Shown: piece after piece, positions 46,420 to 58,989 of the stretch | How the letters are laid out: each line of letters starts with the position of its first letter | Position numbering within the stretch: position 1 is the first letter of the stretch | Source: Poa pratensis | Lineage: Eukaryota; Streptophyta; Magnoliopsida; Poales; Poaceae | Length of the DNA: 64,000 bases | NCBI GenBank assembly: GCA_947311845.1 | Contig: CAMZMU010000123.1 | Span: 14,566,079 to 14,630,078 of the forward strand | Reading direction: 5' to 3' | Translations under genes and position numbers: made by a program | The notes under the pieces: model-generated | Seen by the model: the letters and a program-made list of their open reading frames with translations, nothing else | Database searches by the model: none | Told to the model about the DNA's origin: nothing

Positions 46420-48472
46420 ATGGCGAACTCCTGTGCGTTTCCTCGTTCGGCTGCCCTGCCGGCTCTTGTTTTCCTATCTGTGCTTGCAGTTCTTGTATCA
46501 GACGTTGAAGGAGAATACCAGTGTCCTCCTTTCTCCTGTGGTGATCTTCGCAACATATCCTACCCTTTCCGTCGTCCAGGCGACCCAGCTGAGTGTGGTG
46601 TTGCATCATACGAGCTGGTTTGTAGAAGTAGCAAGGCTATAATTTACATCAACACGGGAACATACTATGTGACTGGCATCAACTATACCAGTTCATACTT
46701 CTGGGTCGTAGATGCCAACTTGGATATGAATAGCAGCTGTCCTCTTCCTCAGTGGAATCAACTTCCTTATCCTTTTGGGAAATTTGTTTCAAGCCAGCTT
46801 ACTGGTTTGGTAACTGAAGGCACTTGGGCCTGCTTTCTGAATTGTTCACGAGAAATAAAGAATAATAGTCGATACAAGCCTGTTACTTGCCTGAGTGCGG
46901 TCAATTCATTTATTTATGTCTCAGCTCGAAGCTATTGTAGCATTGGATGGCTTGAACCATCTTGTGGATACTTGGCCATGATTCCCTTTGGTCTCTGGAA
47001 TTCTTGGCCAGATCTACAGGTTCAGGATTCAAGTTATGCAGGTATCACAGGATTCATGCGGAGGGGATTTGCTGTTGGATTTCCTGTTGGTGAAAATTCG
47101 AAGCATTCATTTCCTGAGATCATGAGAAGATGCCTGAACAACTCAACCAGGTAAGTCTGCCTTGTTTGCTCCAAAATTTAGTTATCTTATAGGTATCTAA
47201 AAACTCTGCTCATTTCTTAAAACCTTTTCTGCACAACTGTTCTCTGTAGCTACTTCAACCAGCAAATATCGGACGCAAGCATCCTGCATTGGGCACAAGC
47301 CTTTTTCTGGAGTGACATGCATTTCTTAGAATGCTTGATAGTTGGTGATTCCTCAATAGTATCCCTAAGTGTGCTTGGTAGAGCCATAATATCTTTCCCC
47401 AAGTTTCTTGTTGGTATGTGAGTGAGATTTAACTGCCTTTAATAATCATTTCTACAGACTTGTAACCATATATATGGTCGTCTGACTTAGTGACTTCTTT
47501 TGGGCAGTACTATGCAGGTTCGTGTTGGTGCCCCTGGTCGTAATAATTTTTCTTGCCTTCAAGCACTGGAAAACAAGGATAACAATCGATGCCGTTGAGA
47601 AGTTCCTACGGATGCAAGAAATGGTAGGACCGGTGAGGTACGCATACACCGACATCACCGCAATCACAAGCCATTTCAGAGACAAGCTGGGCCAAGGGGG
47701 CTATGGCTCCGTGTATAAGGGCGTTTTGCTGCCAGGCGATGTCCATGTCGCTGTCAAGATGCTGGAGGGCAAAGCCAACTGTGATGGAGAAGATTTCATC
47801 AGTGAGGTCTCCACCATCGGTAGGATCCACCACGTCAATGTGGTGCACTTAGTGGGGTTCTGCTCAGAGGAAACAAGGAGAGCGCTTGTCTATGAGTACA
47901 TGCCTCAAGGTTCTCTAGACAAGTACATCTTCTCGTCAGAGAAGAGTTTCTCCTGGGATAAGCTCAATGCAATTGCATTGGGCATTGCAAGAGGTGTTGA
48001 CTACCTGCATCAAGGGTGCGAGATGCAGATTCTACACTTTGACATCAAACCACACAATATCCTTCTTGATAGCAATTTTATCCCAAAAGTTGCTGATTTC
48101 GGTCTTGCCAAATTGTATCCAAGGGGCAACAGCTTTGTGCCTCTGAGTGTCTTACGAGGCACTGTGGGCTACATTGCTCCTGAGATGATATCTCGTAGCT
48201 TTGGTGTCATATCTAGCAAGTCCGATGTTTACAGTTTCGGGATGCTGCTACTAGAGATGGCAGGAGGGAGAAGGAACGCTGATCCAAACGCAGCAAACTC
48301 AAGCCAAGCATACTACCCGTCGTGGGTTTATGACCGGCTAACTGAACAAGGAGTGGGTGAGATATCTCTTGCTGCTGAGATGCATGAGTTGGAGAGGAAG
48401 CTCTGCATTGTTGGATTATGGTGCATTCAGATGAAATCTCATGACCGTCCGGCGATGAGTGAGGTCAAATAG
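46420..48472 (+). CDS. LRK10L-type receptor-like kinase with premature stop in the kinase C-lobe
   Basis: The exons are 46420-47150, 47250-47413 and 47508-48472, with GT-AG borders and consistent phase, giving 619 residues. The ATG at 46420 was chosen because it starts a good signal peptide; an upstream in-frame TTG is not a start. The ectodomain is GUB_WAK_bind-like (CPPFSCGDLRNISYPF, CGVASYELVC). A membrane helix lies at about residues 302-316. The kinase has GQGGYGSVYKG, VAVKML, HFDIKPHNILL, ADFGLAKL and GYIAPE, so it is non-RD like its neighbour. After RPAMSEVK a TAG (48470-48472) ends the frame. Past it, the same frame continues 49 codons (MLEAGVDDLQMPSRPFF and an acidic tail) to TGA at 48617-48619. 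That extension has the family's usual C-terminus, so the stop is recent. The truncated protein lacks the final kinase helix and may be inactive, dominant-negative or a pseudogene. Confidence 0.88.
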
Positions 48473-49041
48473 ATGCTGGAAGCGGGCGTTGATGACCTGC
48501 AAATGCCTTCGAGACCGTTTTTCTGTGATGAGGGGCACATCCATGTGGATGATTCTTACCACTTGTCATCCGAACTGGCTGCAATCTCGGAGGAGGATGA
48601 GCAGGAAGCACATCTGTGAGGAAACTGTAAGGTCTCAGTTCCCAGTCAACTCTTTGCAGAGGCCAGAGGCCACCTTATAATGATCTATTGTACGAAAGAT
48701 ATAGTAGCAGTTCAAGTTGTGCGTATATGGATTACTGTAATATATTACTCCTGTATATCACGAGGTGAGTAACAAGGTAGGTTGTGAAAGCTGAAGTGAT
48801 ATTTGCGCTTATTATGAAACACTTCTTGGTACCGTCTGTAGTACTGTATTTTTCTACAGCTGCTCCCGGATACTTGTTTTCAGTTATGTTCAAAGGTTTG
48901 CACTTTGTAGCGGTGACCCTAGTTTCCACTACCACGAACTCTTACTGTGACTTTCATGGAATGATGGGCCACCTAGGAGTTTTGAGACGTGAAACAATAT
49001 GCGGTGCGTTTGATGTGGAATTTTTAGCACGTACCTTTGCC
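48473..49041 (+). other. Former coding tail, 3' UTR and flank of the plus-strand kinase
   Basis: Bases 48473-48619 are the coding tail beyond the premature stop. The rest is likely 3' UTR and intergenic DNA; no other gene is seen. Confidence 0.55.
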
Positions 49042-50060
49042 TCATCTCATGTTTCCTTTTAGCTTCAGGAAAGGTACTGGTTCTTCGTAAGAAGGTTTCT
49101 CTTCCACCTGCAATGACTCTGCAATGTATGCCTCAACAGATGCAACTTTAATTTTCTTTTCAAACTTAATAAAATCTTTCTTACAAACCTTTAGGTAGTC
49201 AGTATACCTTTTTACTACCTGCAAAATGATGTCAGTATCAAGATGTAAATTCTTACTCAGCTTTTCCACCTTTCCTGACTCAATAAACTTTTTAAAGCAG
49301 TCATATTCTACTTCGGTTCCACCGTCACTGCCTAAATCATGCTTCCATGTTTCTTTATTAAGGTGAATTCTATTCAATAATTTCCAAACTTGAGTGACAG
49401 TAGAATGCATAAAAGAACCATTAGATGCAGTATCTAATTCAATTGTGTTCTCTTTGCTAGGTCCTCCATAAAAAGTATGCAATACTAACCATGGTGGTAA
49501 ATCATGATGAGGACAATGGTCAAGTGTCTATTTTTTCTTTGGTGGCTGCTACGGTGGTGGCGAAGAAGAGAGATAGGCGTTGGTTTGTCACATAGGTTTA
49601 TCCTATCTTTTCAGATCTGTAAGATCGGTGTACACGTATTTTGTATCTTGTCTTCAATTTATCAATGAGAATCGTATTACCATGCAAAAAAAAGTAGACA
49701 ACGAAACCTGAGATATCCCTTGATGAGACTCTCTAGGCCTGTTCTTGAAGTTGGTAATCATGTGTCTTGCTCCATAAGTTTTTTACTGGATAAAAACGAG
49801 AGAAAAGTGCAGTAAATATTTTTTTCCAACTCTCAAAGTGTCATGTGCGAACGTTACAAGCCAATGAAGAGATGAATCACATAGAGTATGAGGAAAAAGT
49901 ATCATTTTCATCTCTTCATCAGTAAAAGCATTGACTACACGTGAGCATACAGATCCTCCATATCATCGCGCAGAATATCAAGAAGTAGTGGTTAATTTCA
50001 AACCCTTCTTTGTTTACCCACTGGCTCACCAGCATGAAAGTATCAATAGGTGGTTGGTAT
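49042..50060 (-). pseudogene. Ty3/gypsy gag fragment, split by an insertion
   Basis: On the minus strand, 49524-49042 encodes CPHHDLPPWLVLHTFYGG followed by a typical Triticeae gypsy gag region. The stretch 50060-49695 carries the preceding part (FTDEEMKMIL, then FKNRPRES), with stops. Joined across the 170-base insertion at 49525-49694, the reading becomes RFRCLLDHCPHHD in one frame. Only gag-like sequence is present; no polymerase was found. Confidence 0.75.
49525..49694 (+). mobile_element. LINE-like 3' fragment inserted in gag
   Basis: A 170-base insertion ends in an A run (49686-49693). It contains TCAATTTATCAATGAGAATC, a 3' end style seen in plant LINEs. It is flanked by a short AAG direct repeat at 49522-49524 and 49692-49694. 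Gag reading frame continuity across it defines the borders. Confidence 0.6.
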
Positions 50061-51203
50061 GTTCTTGATTTGGAGGAGTACAAGATTTCTCCATGGTGCC
50101 TGCTAAGAACCTGCAGACAACTTAGTAAATAAAGACGATGCAGACTACCTAGAACCTAAAGTAATCATACTGACACCATGTAGCGGTAGTAGATATCGAT
50201 GTAGAAGACGATGAAGGCTGATGAAGATCCTCACGGCTAAGCCTAGCAGTAAGGATGATGTCGCCGATTCCCCGCTCCAACTCGTCAACGTCAACTCGAA
50301 TAGAATCAAAGGTATGACCCTTCTAAGAGTTCGCATGTGTTCGTCTCCTCCAGTTCGGAATACTTTGTCGTCCAGAACTAAGTTACTATCGGAACAATTA
50401 TGGTGGAGATCCCAACACATGGGAAATCCTAGTCAAGAGGGGAGAGGGGCACCTCCAAAACTCAATGCTTGAGAGGAGGTGTGCCCCTCCCTTCTTTTAT
50501 GCATGGGCAGAAAGGGGAGGGGCGCAGCCCCCTAGGGCCGGCCGCACCAGGGAGGCTTGCCCCCAAGAGAAAGGGGGCAACCAAACCCCAATGGGCCTTT
50601 CTAGCCCAATTTGGCCAAGGCAAGTGGGGGCAGCCCATGGGGGTCTAGCCGCAGCCTTAGATGGGCGTAGGGGCCCCCCGAGACCCCTCTAGACACTTTC
50701 CTCCCTCTCTGGTATTTGTCAGATTAAATTCGAACTGGTAGTTTACTTTATAATAATCCCGGAATTAATCCAATACCATGAAACTATTTATATGATCTGG
50801 GACATTCATTTTCCGCATACCTCTATATAAAATCTCGGAATTAATCCGACAATGACACATAAACTCTTTTCTATAACTTCGGGACATCTCAAGCCACTTG
50901 TTTAGTCTCTCTGATAATATATCGATCACTCAGAAACCGTTCCGCTGACTCTTTCTCATGATTCCAACCAACAACATGTTCAACTAACTGAAGTAGGCTT
51001 AAGGTGTGACCCTACAGGTTCGATAACATGTGGACATGACCCAGACAACTTTCCAGTCAATAATCAATAGTGGAGCCGTGTACGGCCATATTGTTTCCGG
51101 CCACTGTTAAACGAATGAACTTGAGTGAACCTGTTAGTTCCCGTACATGATTTCCATTGCTTCACGATACTGAACATACTCGAGGTAAGACATTCCGATA
51201 TAC
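50061..51203. other. LTR-like retrotransposon remnant
   Basis: GC-rich at 50440-50690 and then AT-rich with repeated phrases TCCCGGAATTAATCC and TCTCGGAATTAATCC (about 50757 and 50833). The style is that of a Triticeae gypsy LTR, possibly belonging to the antisense gag fragment. Boundaries were not found. Confidence 0.4.
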
Positions 51204-52707
51204 TGATGCATGTAAAATGCATACATGAACTTTGCATTATATTACTTATATTTCAATCATATTTGCATCATATAAGGGTTATATCATTGTTTTATATTGA
51301 TTTTGGGAATATTTCACAGTTTCCCTATTTTTCTGGAATTAACCCTGCACTGGCAGAAAACCCTATTTTCTATATTTTGATGTTTCAGGGACCCAAACGA
51401 CGTCCAAATGACCTAATATTTTGCGGGGATCATTTTTTGGAAGGAACAAAGCGTAGGAGCGAAGGAAGCGAAAAAATGGAAACCCGAGGGCCAAAAGATT
51501 CCTTGGCCGCGTGGGACCCCCTATCCTGGGCCTCGAGCCTCCGATGCCGTCGATCTTCGTCCCCGTGCCTTCGTCTTGACCTAAAAACGACTATAAAAAT
51601 AGTTCCCCGACGGCTTTCGGAAGGGAGCGCCGCAGAAACACAAAACCACGAAACAGAAGACCTGGAGCTGCAGATTGGAGGGGGAAAACTAGCGGGGCGC
51701 TGCCGGGGTGGTCTCCATCTTCTCCAACATCTCCACCATCATCACCATGATGAAGGGGGAGTAGTCCACCCCCTGGACTTTGGGTTTGTGGTGGTAACTT
51801 GATCTAATCTCTCTATGTATGATCATTGTTGAAGTCCATATGATGTGCCTTGCATAAGTATGGATCTATCTATGTAATTCCTATGGTGGATATTGTGGTA
51901 TGAGATGATATTTGTTATGCATTTACCGTTGTGTTGGATCTTTTATGACTTGTCATACTTTGGAGATATTCTATGATGCATGTGATGGTTCGATTTATGC
52001 ATAATGCCTTGTTTATCCATGTCATGAGGTGATTGACACCACCAAGTGTAGATAGATGAGAGAGATGTGGTCATGCACACGAAATATGAATCATTGCACT
52101 AGTGTTTAGAATATTGTCCATTATGAAGTATGATGTATGTAGGTACGGGATGGCCGATGTGACAACGGCATATGTATTGAGTGACACAATACAGCCCAAC
52201 ATCCTTTATCTGGGGGTAAAAAGGAAGAAGTATGATGTGGGAGTGACAACAAACCACGCTAGCCTTACGAGGGTGACCTAGCAACACAAATGATTATTTT
52301 CTTTCAACTATGTGTTTTAGGACATGTAGCCGTCATAGAAGTTTACCATTAAAGCATGACAATTGTGTGTACTTTTTATCTATAACATGATAATCACCAT
52401 AGATGGGAGAGAGGATTGAGTGAACCCATGAACCCATGTCCATTGTTCCTATAAGAGAAAACCTTTGTCTTGTCCTCTTGCATTGAAGAGGATTGGGACA
52501 CTTTTACATTCTTGTTTTGTTACATTAAACTTCCATCCATTAAATCAACCATCTTGTTCTTTAAACTTGTTTAGTGCATAATCAACTAAAACTTGTGACA
52601 CTTTAGTTGTAGGGAATAGATAACTTTTCCTTCTTGCTCCTGCGGATCGATACCCTACTTCCACATTGAGAGGTGCTACAGTGATCCCCTGCTCTTGGGG
52701 GTTATCA
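51204..52707 (+). mobile_element. 5' LTR of an Athila-type gypsy retrotransposon
   Basis: The segment starts TGATGCATG and ends GGGTTATCA, ten bases before the primer-binding site, consistent with a TG...CA long terminal repeat of about 1.5 kb. A TATAAAAATA promoter word lies near 51592. The start is an inference because the partner LTR lies outside the window. Confidence 0.6.
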
Positions 52708-52717
52708 AGTACTTTTC

Positions 52718-52735
52718 TGGCGCCGTTGCCGGGGA
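52718..52735 (+). other. Primer-binding site of the retrotransposon
   Basis: TGGCGCCGTTGCCGGGGA is the classic tRNA-Asp-type primer-binding site found in Athila-lineage elements. Reverse transcription starts here just downstream of the 5' LTR. Confidence 0.85.
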
Positions 52736-52842
52736 GCGTAGCGCTTAAGTTTCTATTCTTGTGTGCACTAGACTTTAGATTTATTTTATCTTGTTTTATA
52801 TCTTACAATCATCTAAGCTTGGGGAGGTTCCTTTAAACTTGT

Positions 52843-53557
52843 TTGGTTGTGAGTTTCTCATTAGCTTTACTTTTAGTTATGTATCAGTTTATACTCTCCT
52901 TATTTGAAAAACACAAAAAAATTAGTTCATTTGTTATGTTCGTGGAATGTATGAGTCACGTACTTATGCAACCCCCTATGGTTGGATCAATTAATGTTGA
53001 TCAAAAAAGGTTTATAATGGAAGCATTAAATGTAATTGGCCATGGATTATGTGATAGGTATAATGTATCTTGCTGCATAGATCAATATCCTAAGCATCTT
53101 AATTTTCAATGCAAGCTTGAGAGTATGCCTATAATTGCCTCTTACCATAATAATGAAATTATGACCACTGATATGAAGGCAGCCGAGGAATTTACTATTG
53201 TAATGGGAATTCTTGAGATAGTTATGTTTAATATAGATAAAGCTCGTAGCCTCACACCAAGACTTGCTACAACTCTTGAAACTCTTTTGTAAGAATACCT
53301 ATATCCTTGAATATTATAACAATCTTGTTGCTATCAAGGAGAGATCTAATGGCTTGCAGGAACAAGAAGAATATAGAGAAGAGGAAAAGGTATTAGAGGA
53401 TTGCCCATATCCTTACTCACCATGCTATTTTGATTCTGATTCTGATGATGATCAACACATTCAAAATGATATTATTATTGATAATAGCTTTGAAAGTGAT
53501 GAGGAATTTGGTTTAGATATTCTATATGATAATGCTTTAGATGATGGTCCTATTTGA
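52843..53557 (+). pseudogene. Retrotransposon internal ORF, unrecognised, with one frame change
   Basis: An open frame at 52843-53292 overlaps a second at 53264-53557; the protein-like reading passes from the first to the second. The second part is very acidic (FDSDSDDD, DNSFESDEEF). It lies just after the primer-binding site where gag is expected but shows no gag motif. This resembles the anonymous ORFs of non-autonomous gypsy elements. Confidence 0.4.
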
Positions 53558-55541
53558 GAGCTAGGATCAAACAATAGTGATTTGCTGTCCAGAAAACAGA
53601 TTCCTAAGCTTCACTGCGAAGAATGTTAAAAATCACAGAAGAGGAATTTTGACCTGATATTTTACGACAGCAATATTCAGTTGTTATTACACATTTCATT
53701 AGTTCAAAGTTTTCTGATTTGAGCAACATAAGTGCCTCTAAAAATTCGCTCCTTTCAGGCTGTCCAGTTTTTGACAGATTCTGTTTTTATTTTGCATTAG
53801 TCTCATTACTATGTTTTGTGTGGTTCTTTTGATCAAAGAGCAAAACCTTAGTAACAGTAGTTAATGTTTAGAATCAACTCATTATATGTCTTTGCTGTAC
53901 CTATGAGGATTTAATTTATGGAGACACTAACCCCTCTAATCAAGTTTTATGTTGAGTTTTGTGTAAAGAGAATTTTCAAGTGGAAGAGTTGAGGGTGATG
54001 AACAAAGATCAAGAGAGACAAACACTCAAGCTTGGGGATGTTACCCCTAGACTCACCCAACATATATCAAATAAGGACAAGAATTCAAGCTTGGGGATGC
54101 CAAGCCACCTCACTCCAACCATCTTGATATCAAGTAAGAAGCCTAGCTACATGGCTATAAAGAAAGCGCTTTACGGGAGGCAACCCGGTTGTTTTTATTT
54201 TTGATTTTCTTTGTGTCCTCTTGCTGTAACAAGAGACTTAGTTTTTAATTTTGTTTCTGGAATTTTTAATAAAGTGCCAAGTTTTACCCGTTTTGGTTTG
54301 AAAAAGTTGCTATTTGTATTCGGAGATTTTATTCCAGCACGAATCTGTGCACGGTATGATTTTTCATTTCTATTCTGTAACTCCGAATGAGCTGAAATTT
54401 GAACTGTAATTGCAACTTTTCATCCTCTGTAAGCGTGAATTTTTTCAGATTTTTTCGACATATTTAAGTAGGGTAGAAAAATGCGTTTTGCTGCTGCTGT
54501 TTTTCTGGACAGATTCTGTCCCATTTTGTTTGATGCATTCTTTGAACTTTTAACTTGAATCTTTTTTATCCAATTGAGTTTATAAGTAGGCATACAACAT
54601 TATATACTTTCTGGACATGTTTCACATTTTTGTTTAAGGATTTTATGCAGCAAGCAATTCATTTGTCTATCACTACTAATGTCACCCCACAGAAAAGAGA
54701 TGGGAGAAACGGTGTTTTGAAGTTTTTTCACAGGGATTAGAGGAGATGCACCAAGAGTTATCCAAGGATGGTGAAGACCATAAGCTTGGGGATGTGAAGA
54801 CAACCCCATTGGACCAACACACTCTCGGTTTGCACACGTCTAACTTCTGTTTTTCGATCAATGCACTTTATCGCATAAACTTGGAGCGTCTTTTATTTTT
54901 GTTATTTCGGTTTGGTTTTTATTTGTGAGACCACCACTTTTCATTTATGTTATGAGAGAGCTACTGGAAATTTGGGTTGAATTAAGTTGGATGCTATTAA
55001 AAAGATTGGGAAAGGGATGTTTGAGTTGATTCAAAAAGATACATATAGTTGCATGATTCATGTGCTTTTTAATGAGTATTAATTTGCAAGTGTTTTATCA
55101 AGAGCTATCTTTTATTCATGTTTTGATGCTGAATGTTACTTTACTTTGTTTAACATGGATTGATTAGTTCTATGGACACTTATGCATGCATTTAGACGGT
55201 CAACTTTCTCCCTTTTGCTAGCCCAAAAATTCCAACAAGTAAAAACTTGTTTTCCAACACCTTCAACCAAAGTTTTCCAGTGAGTCCACCATATCTACCT
55301 ATTAGCTTAATGCTATTCCGAGTATGTTTATCATGTTATATTGTATTATCTATGTTTCCAAATTAAAATGCTTATGTTATTGATTGTTATGGGAAAGTTG
55401 GTTAAAAAGCTCTCACGAACTTGATGCACACTTTACTTTTATTGCACTTAATAAACATGAACCATTGTGATTAAAATTATGAAGTTGTATGCTTGACAAG
55501 AGTCTTGGTTGGGAGTTAGCTCATATGTGCTGTCACATGGC
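53558..55541 (+). other. Retrotransposon internal non-coding region
   Basis: AAGCTTGGGGATG-type phrases recur at about 54027, 54089 and 54781. A GGGAGGCAACCCGG word lies near 54176. These are familiar from Triticeae gypsy internal regions. No protein gene is supported. Confidence 0.5.
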
Positions 55542-55835
55542 CACTAGTAGGGAAGTGTCTTTCTGTGGCGCACCAAAATAGCTTTCTGTGGCGCATGGTG
55601 GGTGCGCCACAGAAGTCTCGCCACAAAAATATTATTTCTGTGGCGCACCCTTATGTGCGCCACAGAAAGTAGAAAATTCTGTGGTGCACTTCCAGAATGC
55701 GCCACAGAAATATTGCTCATGCGCCACAGAAATATTAGTCCATGCGCTGATGAATTTGACAATAATTTATCTGTGGCGCACTTTCTTCGTGCGCCACAGA
55801 ATATGGTGCGCCACAAAATTATTTACCATGCGCCA
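55542..55835. repeat. Left subterminal TGTGGCGCA inverted repeats of CACTA 2
   Basis: About ten copies of TGTGGCGCA(C) or its inverse form successive small hairpins. Such arrays are the expected binding sites of CACTA-encoded DNA-binding proteins. Confidence 0.85.
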
Positions 55836-56248
55836 CTAAATTATTTGCTGAATTATCGATTATTTGCTATATTATCGATTATTTGTTGTATTAATTTGAC
55901 AATAATACATGTATATTACAGTATTTATACATAAAATAATAGAAACAGTAATATATTTTGACACGGTATTAAAACAGACAGATAAATATGTCATTACATC
56001 AGTTAGAGCCCGAGATACATACATATATAGTGACAATTAAGTGCCAAATTAATTGTACAAAAGTTCATCTTATGTCACATAAGTCATAGTACAAATAAAG
56101 TTGTCATCGATTTCCCTCTGATGCAACCCTGGAGATGGATACAACGATGTGCCATTTCACCGTCTCTTCTTGAGTCGCCGCTGGAGTCTCTTCTTCTTGA
56201 GTCGCCGCTGGGGTCTCTTGCAGGGTCGCTGACGGAGAACACGTCTAG

Positions 56249-57891
56249 CTCCACTGGTAGGATTGAGCCTTCTGGTGTATCGGCTCTGGGAACGGTTTAT
56301 AGCAGTCTTTCGTCATCCACGTCCTCATGTCATTTTGCTTGTCTAGGCGTTCTTCGATCTCCCACTTAGACAACCCTGGAGATGAATTGGAATATATATT
56401 TGATTAATAATATAAATAGAGTATGATTTATTCATCTAATTAAGTGGATAAGTCTATAATAAAGAAAATAAAGAAGCACTTCTATCGAGTGAGGCAAGGC
56501 TTTTCTTTTACAATACATCCTACCTCTGGCGTTGTGTAAGGACCCCCATTCTTCCATGACATCTTCCAAAATGTTTAGCGATAACTGCCTCTGGATGCGA
56601 TGGAAGTCTTCTCTAAGCTCAGAATCGGTGATTTTCCCCGCATTTGTGCTCCATTCTTGGAGACTAGATGGCCACCTCGTTGTCTCTACATCCCGGACAA
56701 GCCCTTTAATGTGATGGAGGACGTAGAAGGCATCCTTCACGCTGCAGACGCATGCTTGATGCAATGGAACCCGGTCCCATGCCAGAAAATGTGTTTGTTG
56801 TCCTTCGTTAAACGTTCCCCATTCTTTTCTTTGTGGAAGTGGCCTCCCTTTTGGGCATAGCCCTCAAGAGCCTCATCGAGAACACCCTTTATTCTGGTGT
56901 AGTCTTTAAGACTCCCCGAGTCGAAATAAGTGGCAACGGACCACCTCGGGCTTACGACGATGAGTACTGCGTACTCGTCACTGCTCAACACAATTGAAAC
57001 GGAATGTTGGAAAGGATCAACAACTGAAGAAATCTATAAGAAATCATAAGATACGACGGCGGCGACCGGATGTGTACTTACTCGGAAAAGAAAGGAATAA
57101 GAAAGTTGTTCTTATCCTTGTTGTTCAGCATGATTCTCTGGAGGAACTTCGTGGCCTTGGCCCGTGTCGATCCTTCCACCAGCAGGCTGTCACGCATGTA
57201 GTAGGGATCCACTACCTTGATGTACGGGGTATTATCTCTCCTGATCCTCATCGCTTGGTTGAGCGCGTATAGGCGGACCAAGTTATAGTCCAGCCGTCTA
57301 AAGTGAAACAGCTTGAAGACGTCCTCGTACGATATGAAAAACAGATCCGCGGGGGTTTCATGGACGAACTCGGCCAAGTCTTTTGGCACCTTGACAGTGA
57401 ACACCGGGTAATTTGGATTATCTTCTTTAAGAAGGTTGCTCTCTCGCGTCAAGATAGCATTTTGCAAAGAGAGCATGCATCCGTCTGTAAGGTGGAGCAG
57501 CTCCCGAGACAGGATCGGTTGACCAGCTTCATGAACTCGGCTCAAGCCATCCGCACGGGGTGATACCATGTCTTCATACCCCCGGATAGTCGTCTTAGGA
57601 GCTGGCTTACTTCTCTTCCTGTGCTTCTTCTTCTTTACCTCTGGGGATGCTGGGGTGCATCTTCTGTAGTAGGCACATTGATTGAGTACTTGTTGGAGCC
57701 GAAGCTGATCACTGGGGGAGGCCCTTTTCTCCCTCCCTCAATCCAAACCCTGACAGCTCACAGACGGTAGTAAAGATCGACGTGAACGTCGTTGTCACTG
57801 CCTGTGCGATGACCGTCTGAATCATACTATTTTCCTCTCTCGGTTCCTCGCCTCCTGTTCGAGAACCCCCGGCCTCGTTATTGTCAGCCAT
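56249..57891 (-). pseudogene. CACTA-borne C48-peptidase-like (Ulp1-fold) protein, decayed
   Basis: Minus-strand blocks in order are: an N-terminus from ATG at 57891 (MADNNEAGGSRTGGEE); a linker with basic KKKKHRKRSKPAPK; a long block at 57569-57078 (DLAEFVHETPADLFFISYED); then from 56980 the peptidase-like core VLIVVSPRWSVATYFDSGSL; then GFHCIK and KDAFYVLHHIKGLVRD; and a final exon at about 56382-56249 ending in TAG. A GTAAGT donor at 57079 joins the acceptor at 56981. The frame shifts near 57725 and 56735. Compared with active Ulp1-like proteases, the Asp of YFDSG remains but the His and Cys-Gly catalytic motifs are not evident. It may be a DNA-binding or structural derivative; function unknown. 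Confidence 0.6.
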
Positions 57892-58017
57892 GTTCGTCTC
57901 ACCTATAAGAAAAAAATGTCGAAGTTAGTACACCAAATATAAGAAAAAAATCACTTAATTAAGTACTAAGATACCCGGCCCATGCATTAGTCGCAATACC
58001 CCATATGTCTTGTTTTT

Positions 58018-58440
58018 AGCAAAGCCATGCCAAAATTCACGAAAAATTTCGGCATGACCTTTGCTAAAAAAGGGACATATGGAGTACCCGAATTTGCCGG
58101 AACGGAAGTTAATCGACGTTCCGGCAAACTCAAGGGCCTCATGGGTACCTGCAGACATTTCACAAATCATGTTGCCGGCATCTCCGGCCGGACAACAACA
58201 AACACATATCCACATCTGCCGGCCGACAACAAACACAATACCACATCCACATCTCCACGTGTCCTATTTTTAGCAAAGTCATGCCAAAATTCACGAAAAA
58301 TTTCGGCATGACCTTTGCTAAAAAAGGGACATATGGAGTACCCGAATTTGCCGGAACGGAAGTTAATCGACGTTCCGGCAAACTCAAGGGCCTCATGGTT
58401 ACCTGCATAGATTTCACAAATCATGTTGCCGGTATCTACG
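58018..58440. repeat. Two tandem copies of a stem-loop repeat (254-base period)
   Basis: Copies start near 58018 and 58272. Each has the pair ATGCCAAAATT and AATTTCGGCAT as an inverted arm set, then GAATTTGCCGGAACGGAAGT and ATCGACGTTCCGGCAAACTC. A third copy lies at 62735-62895 behind the transposase gene. Confidence 0.85.
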
Positions 58441-58989
58441 GCCGGCAACATCCACATACACGACACGCTGGTCGGAACACAAACAACCACGACACGATGG
58501 TCGTGGTAGCACAGAACACATGGTCACCGGGTTAACCAATAGCTCACCAAAGAGGGAACTGTAGTTGAGGAGATAGTTGATGTAGTCGAAGCCGGTGGTC
58601 TGCACAAGAAAAAAAATAAGAAAATTCACATCCCTATATATCTTCTTCATTCCTTTAAAAAGTACCAACTTTGGAGCATTTCTAAAGCATCAAATCTTGA
58701 TCCTATTTCACATTAACCCTCATGGATCTCTTGTACTAAGTTAGTACTTCATAATTAACCCCAGAAATAATTTTTTGAATACATCTAGAACCTTAATTGA
58801 AGGCATTTTTGTAGGTATGTTTAAACAGTGACCATATTTAACTTAGCAAAATTTTAAATTTTTTTGGTCTCCAAAATTTTCCTAACACCACTAGCACCAA
58901 CTAGAAGCATTAGCAACTACTTGCAGCAAGCACTCAACAACCAAATGAATCAAATTCTGTAAAAATATGGGTTTGGCATTTGACCAAAC

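Noticed and set aside
48784..49062. 92-codon ORF downstream of the plus-strand kinase
   Set aside because: Lies in the 3' flank, no family resemblance and no conserved start context.
51125..51802. 225-codon ORF across the LTR start
   Set aside because: Crosses the retrotransposon LTR boundary and TATA region, so it is not a plausible protein.
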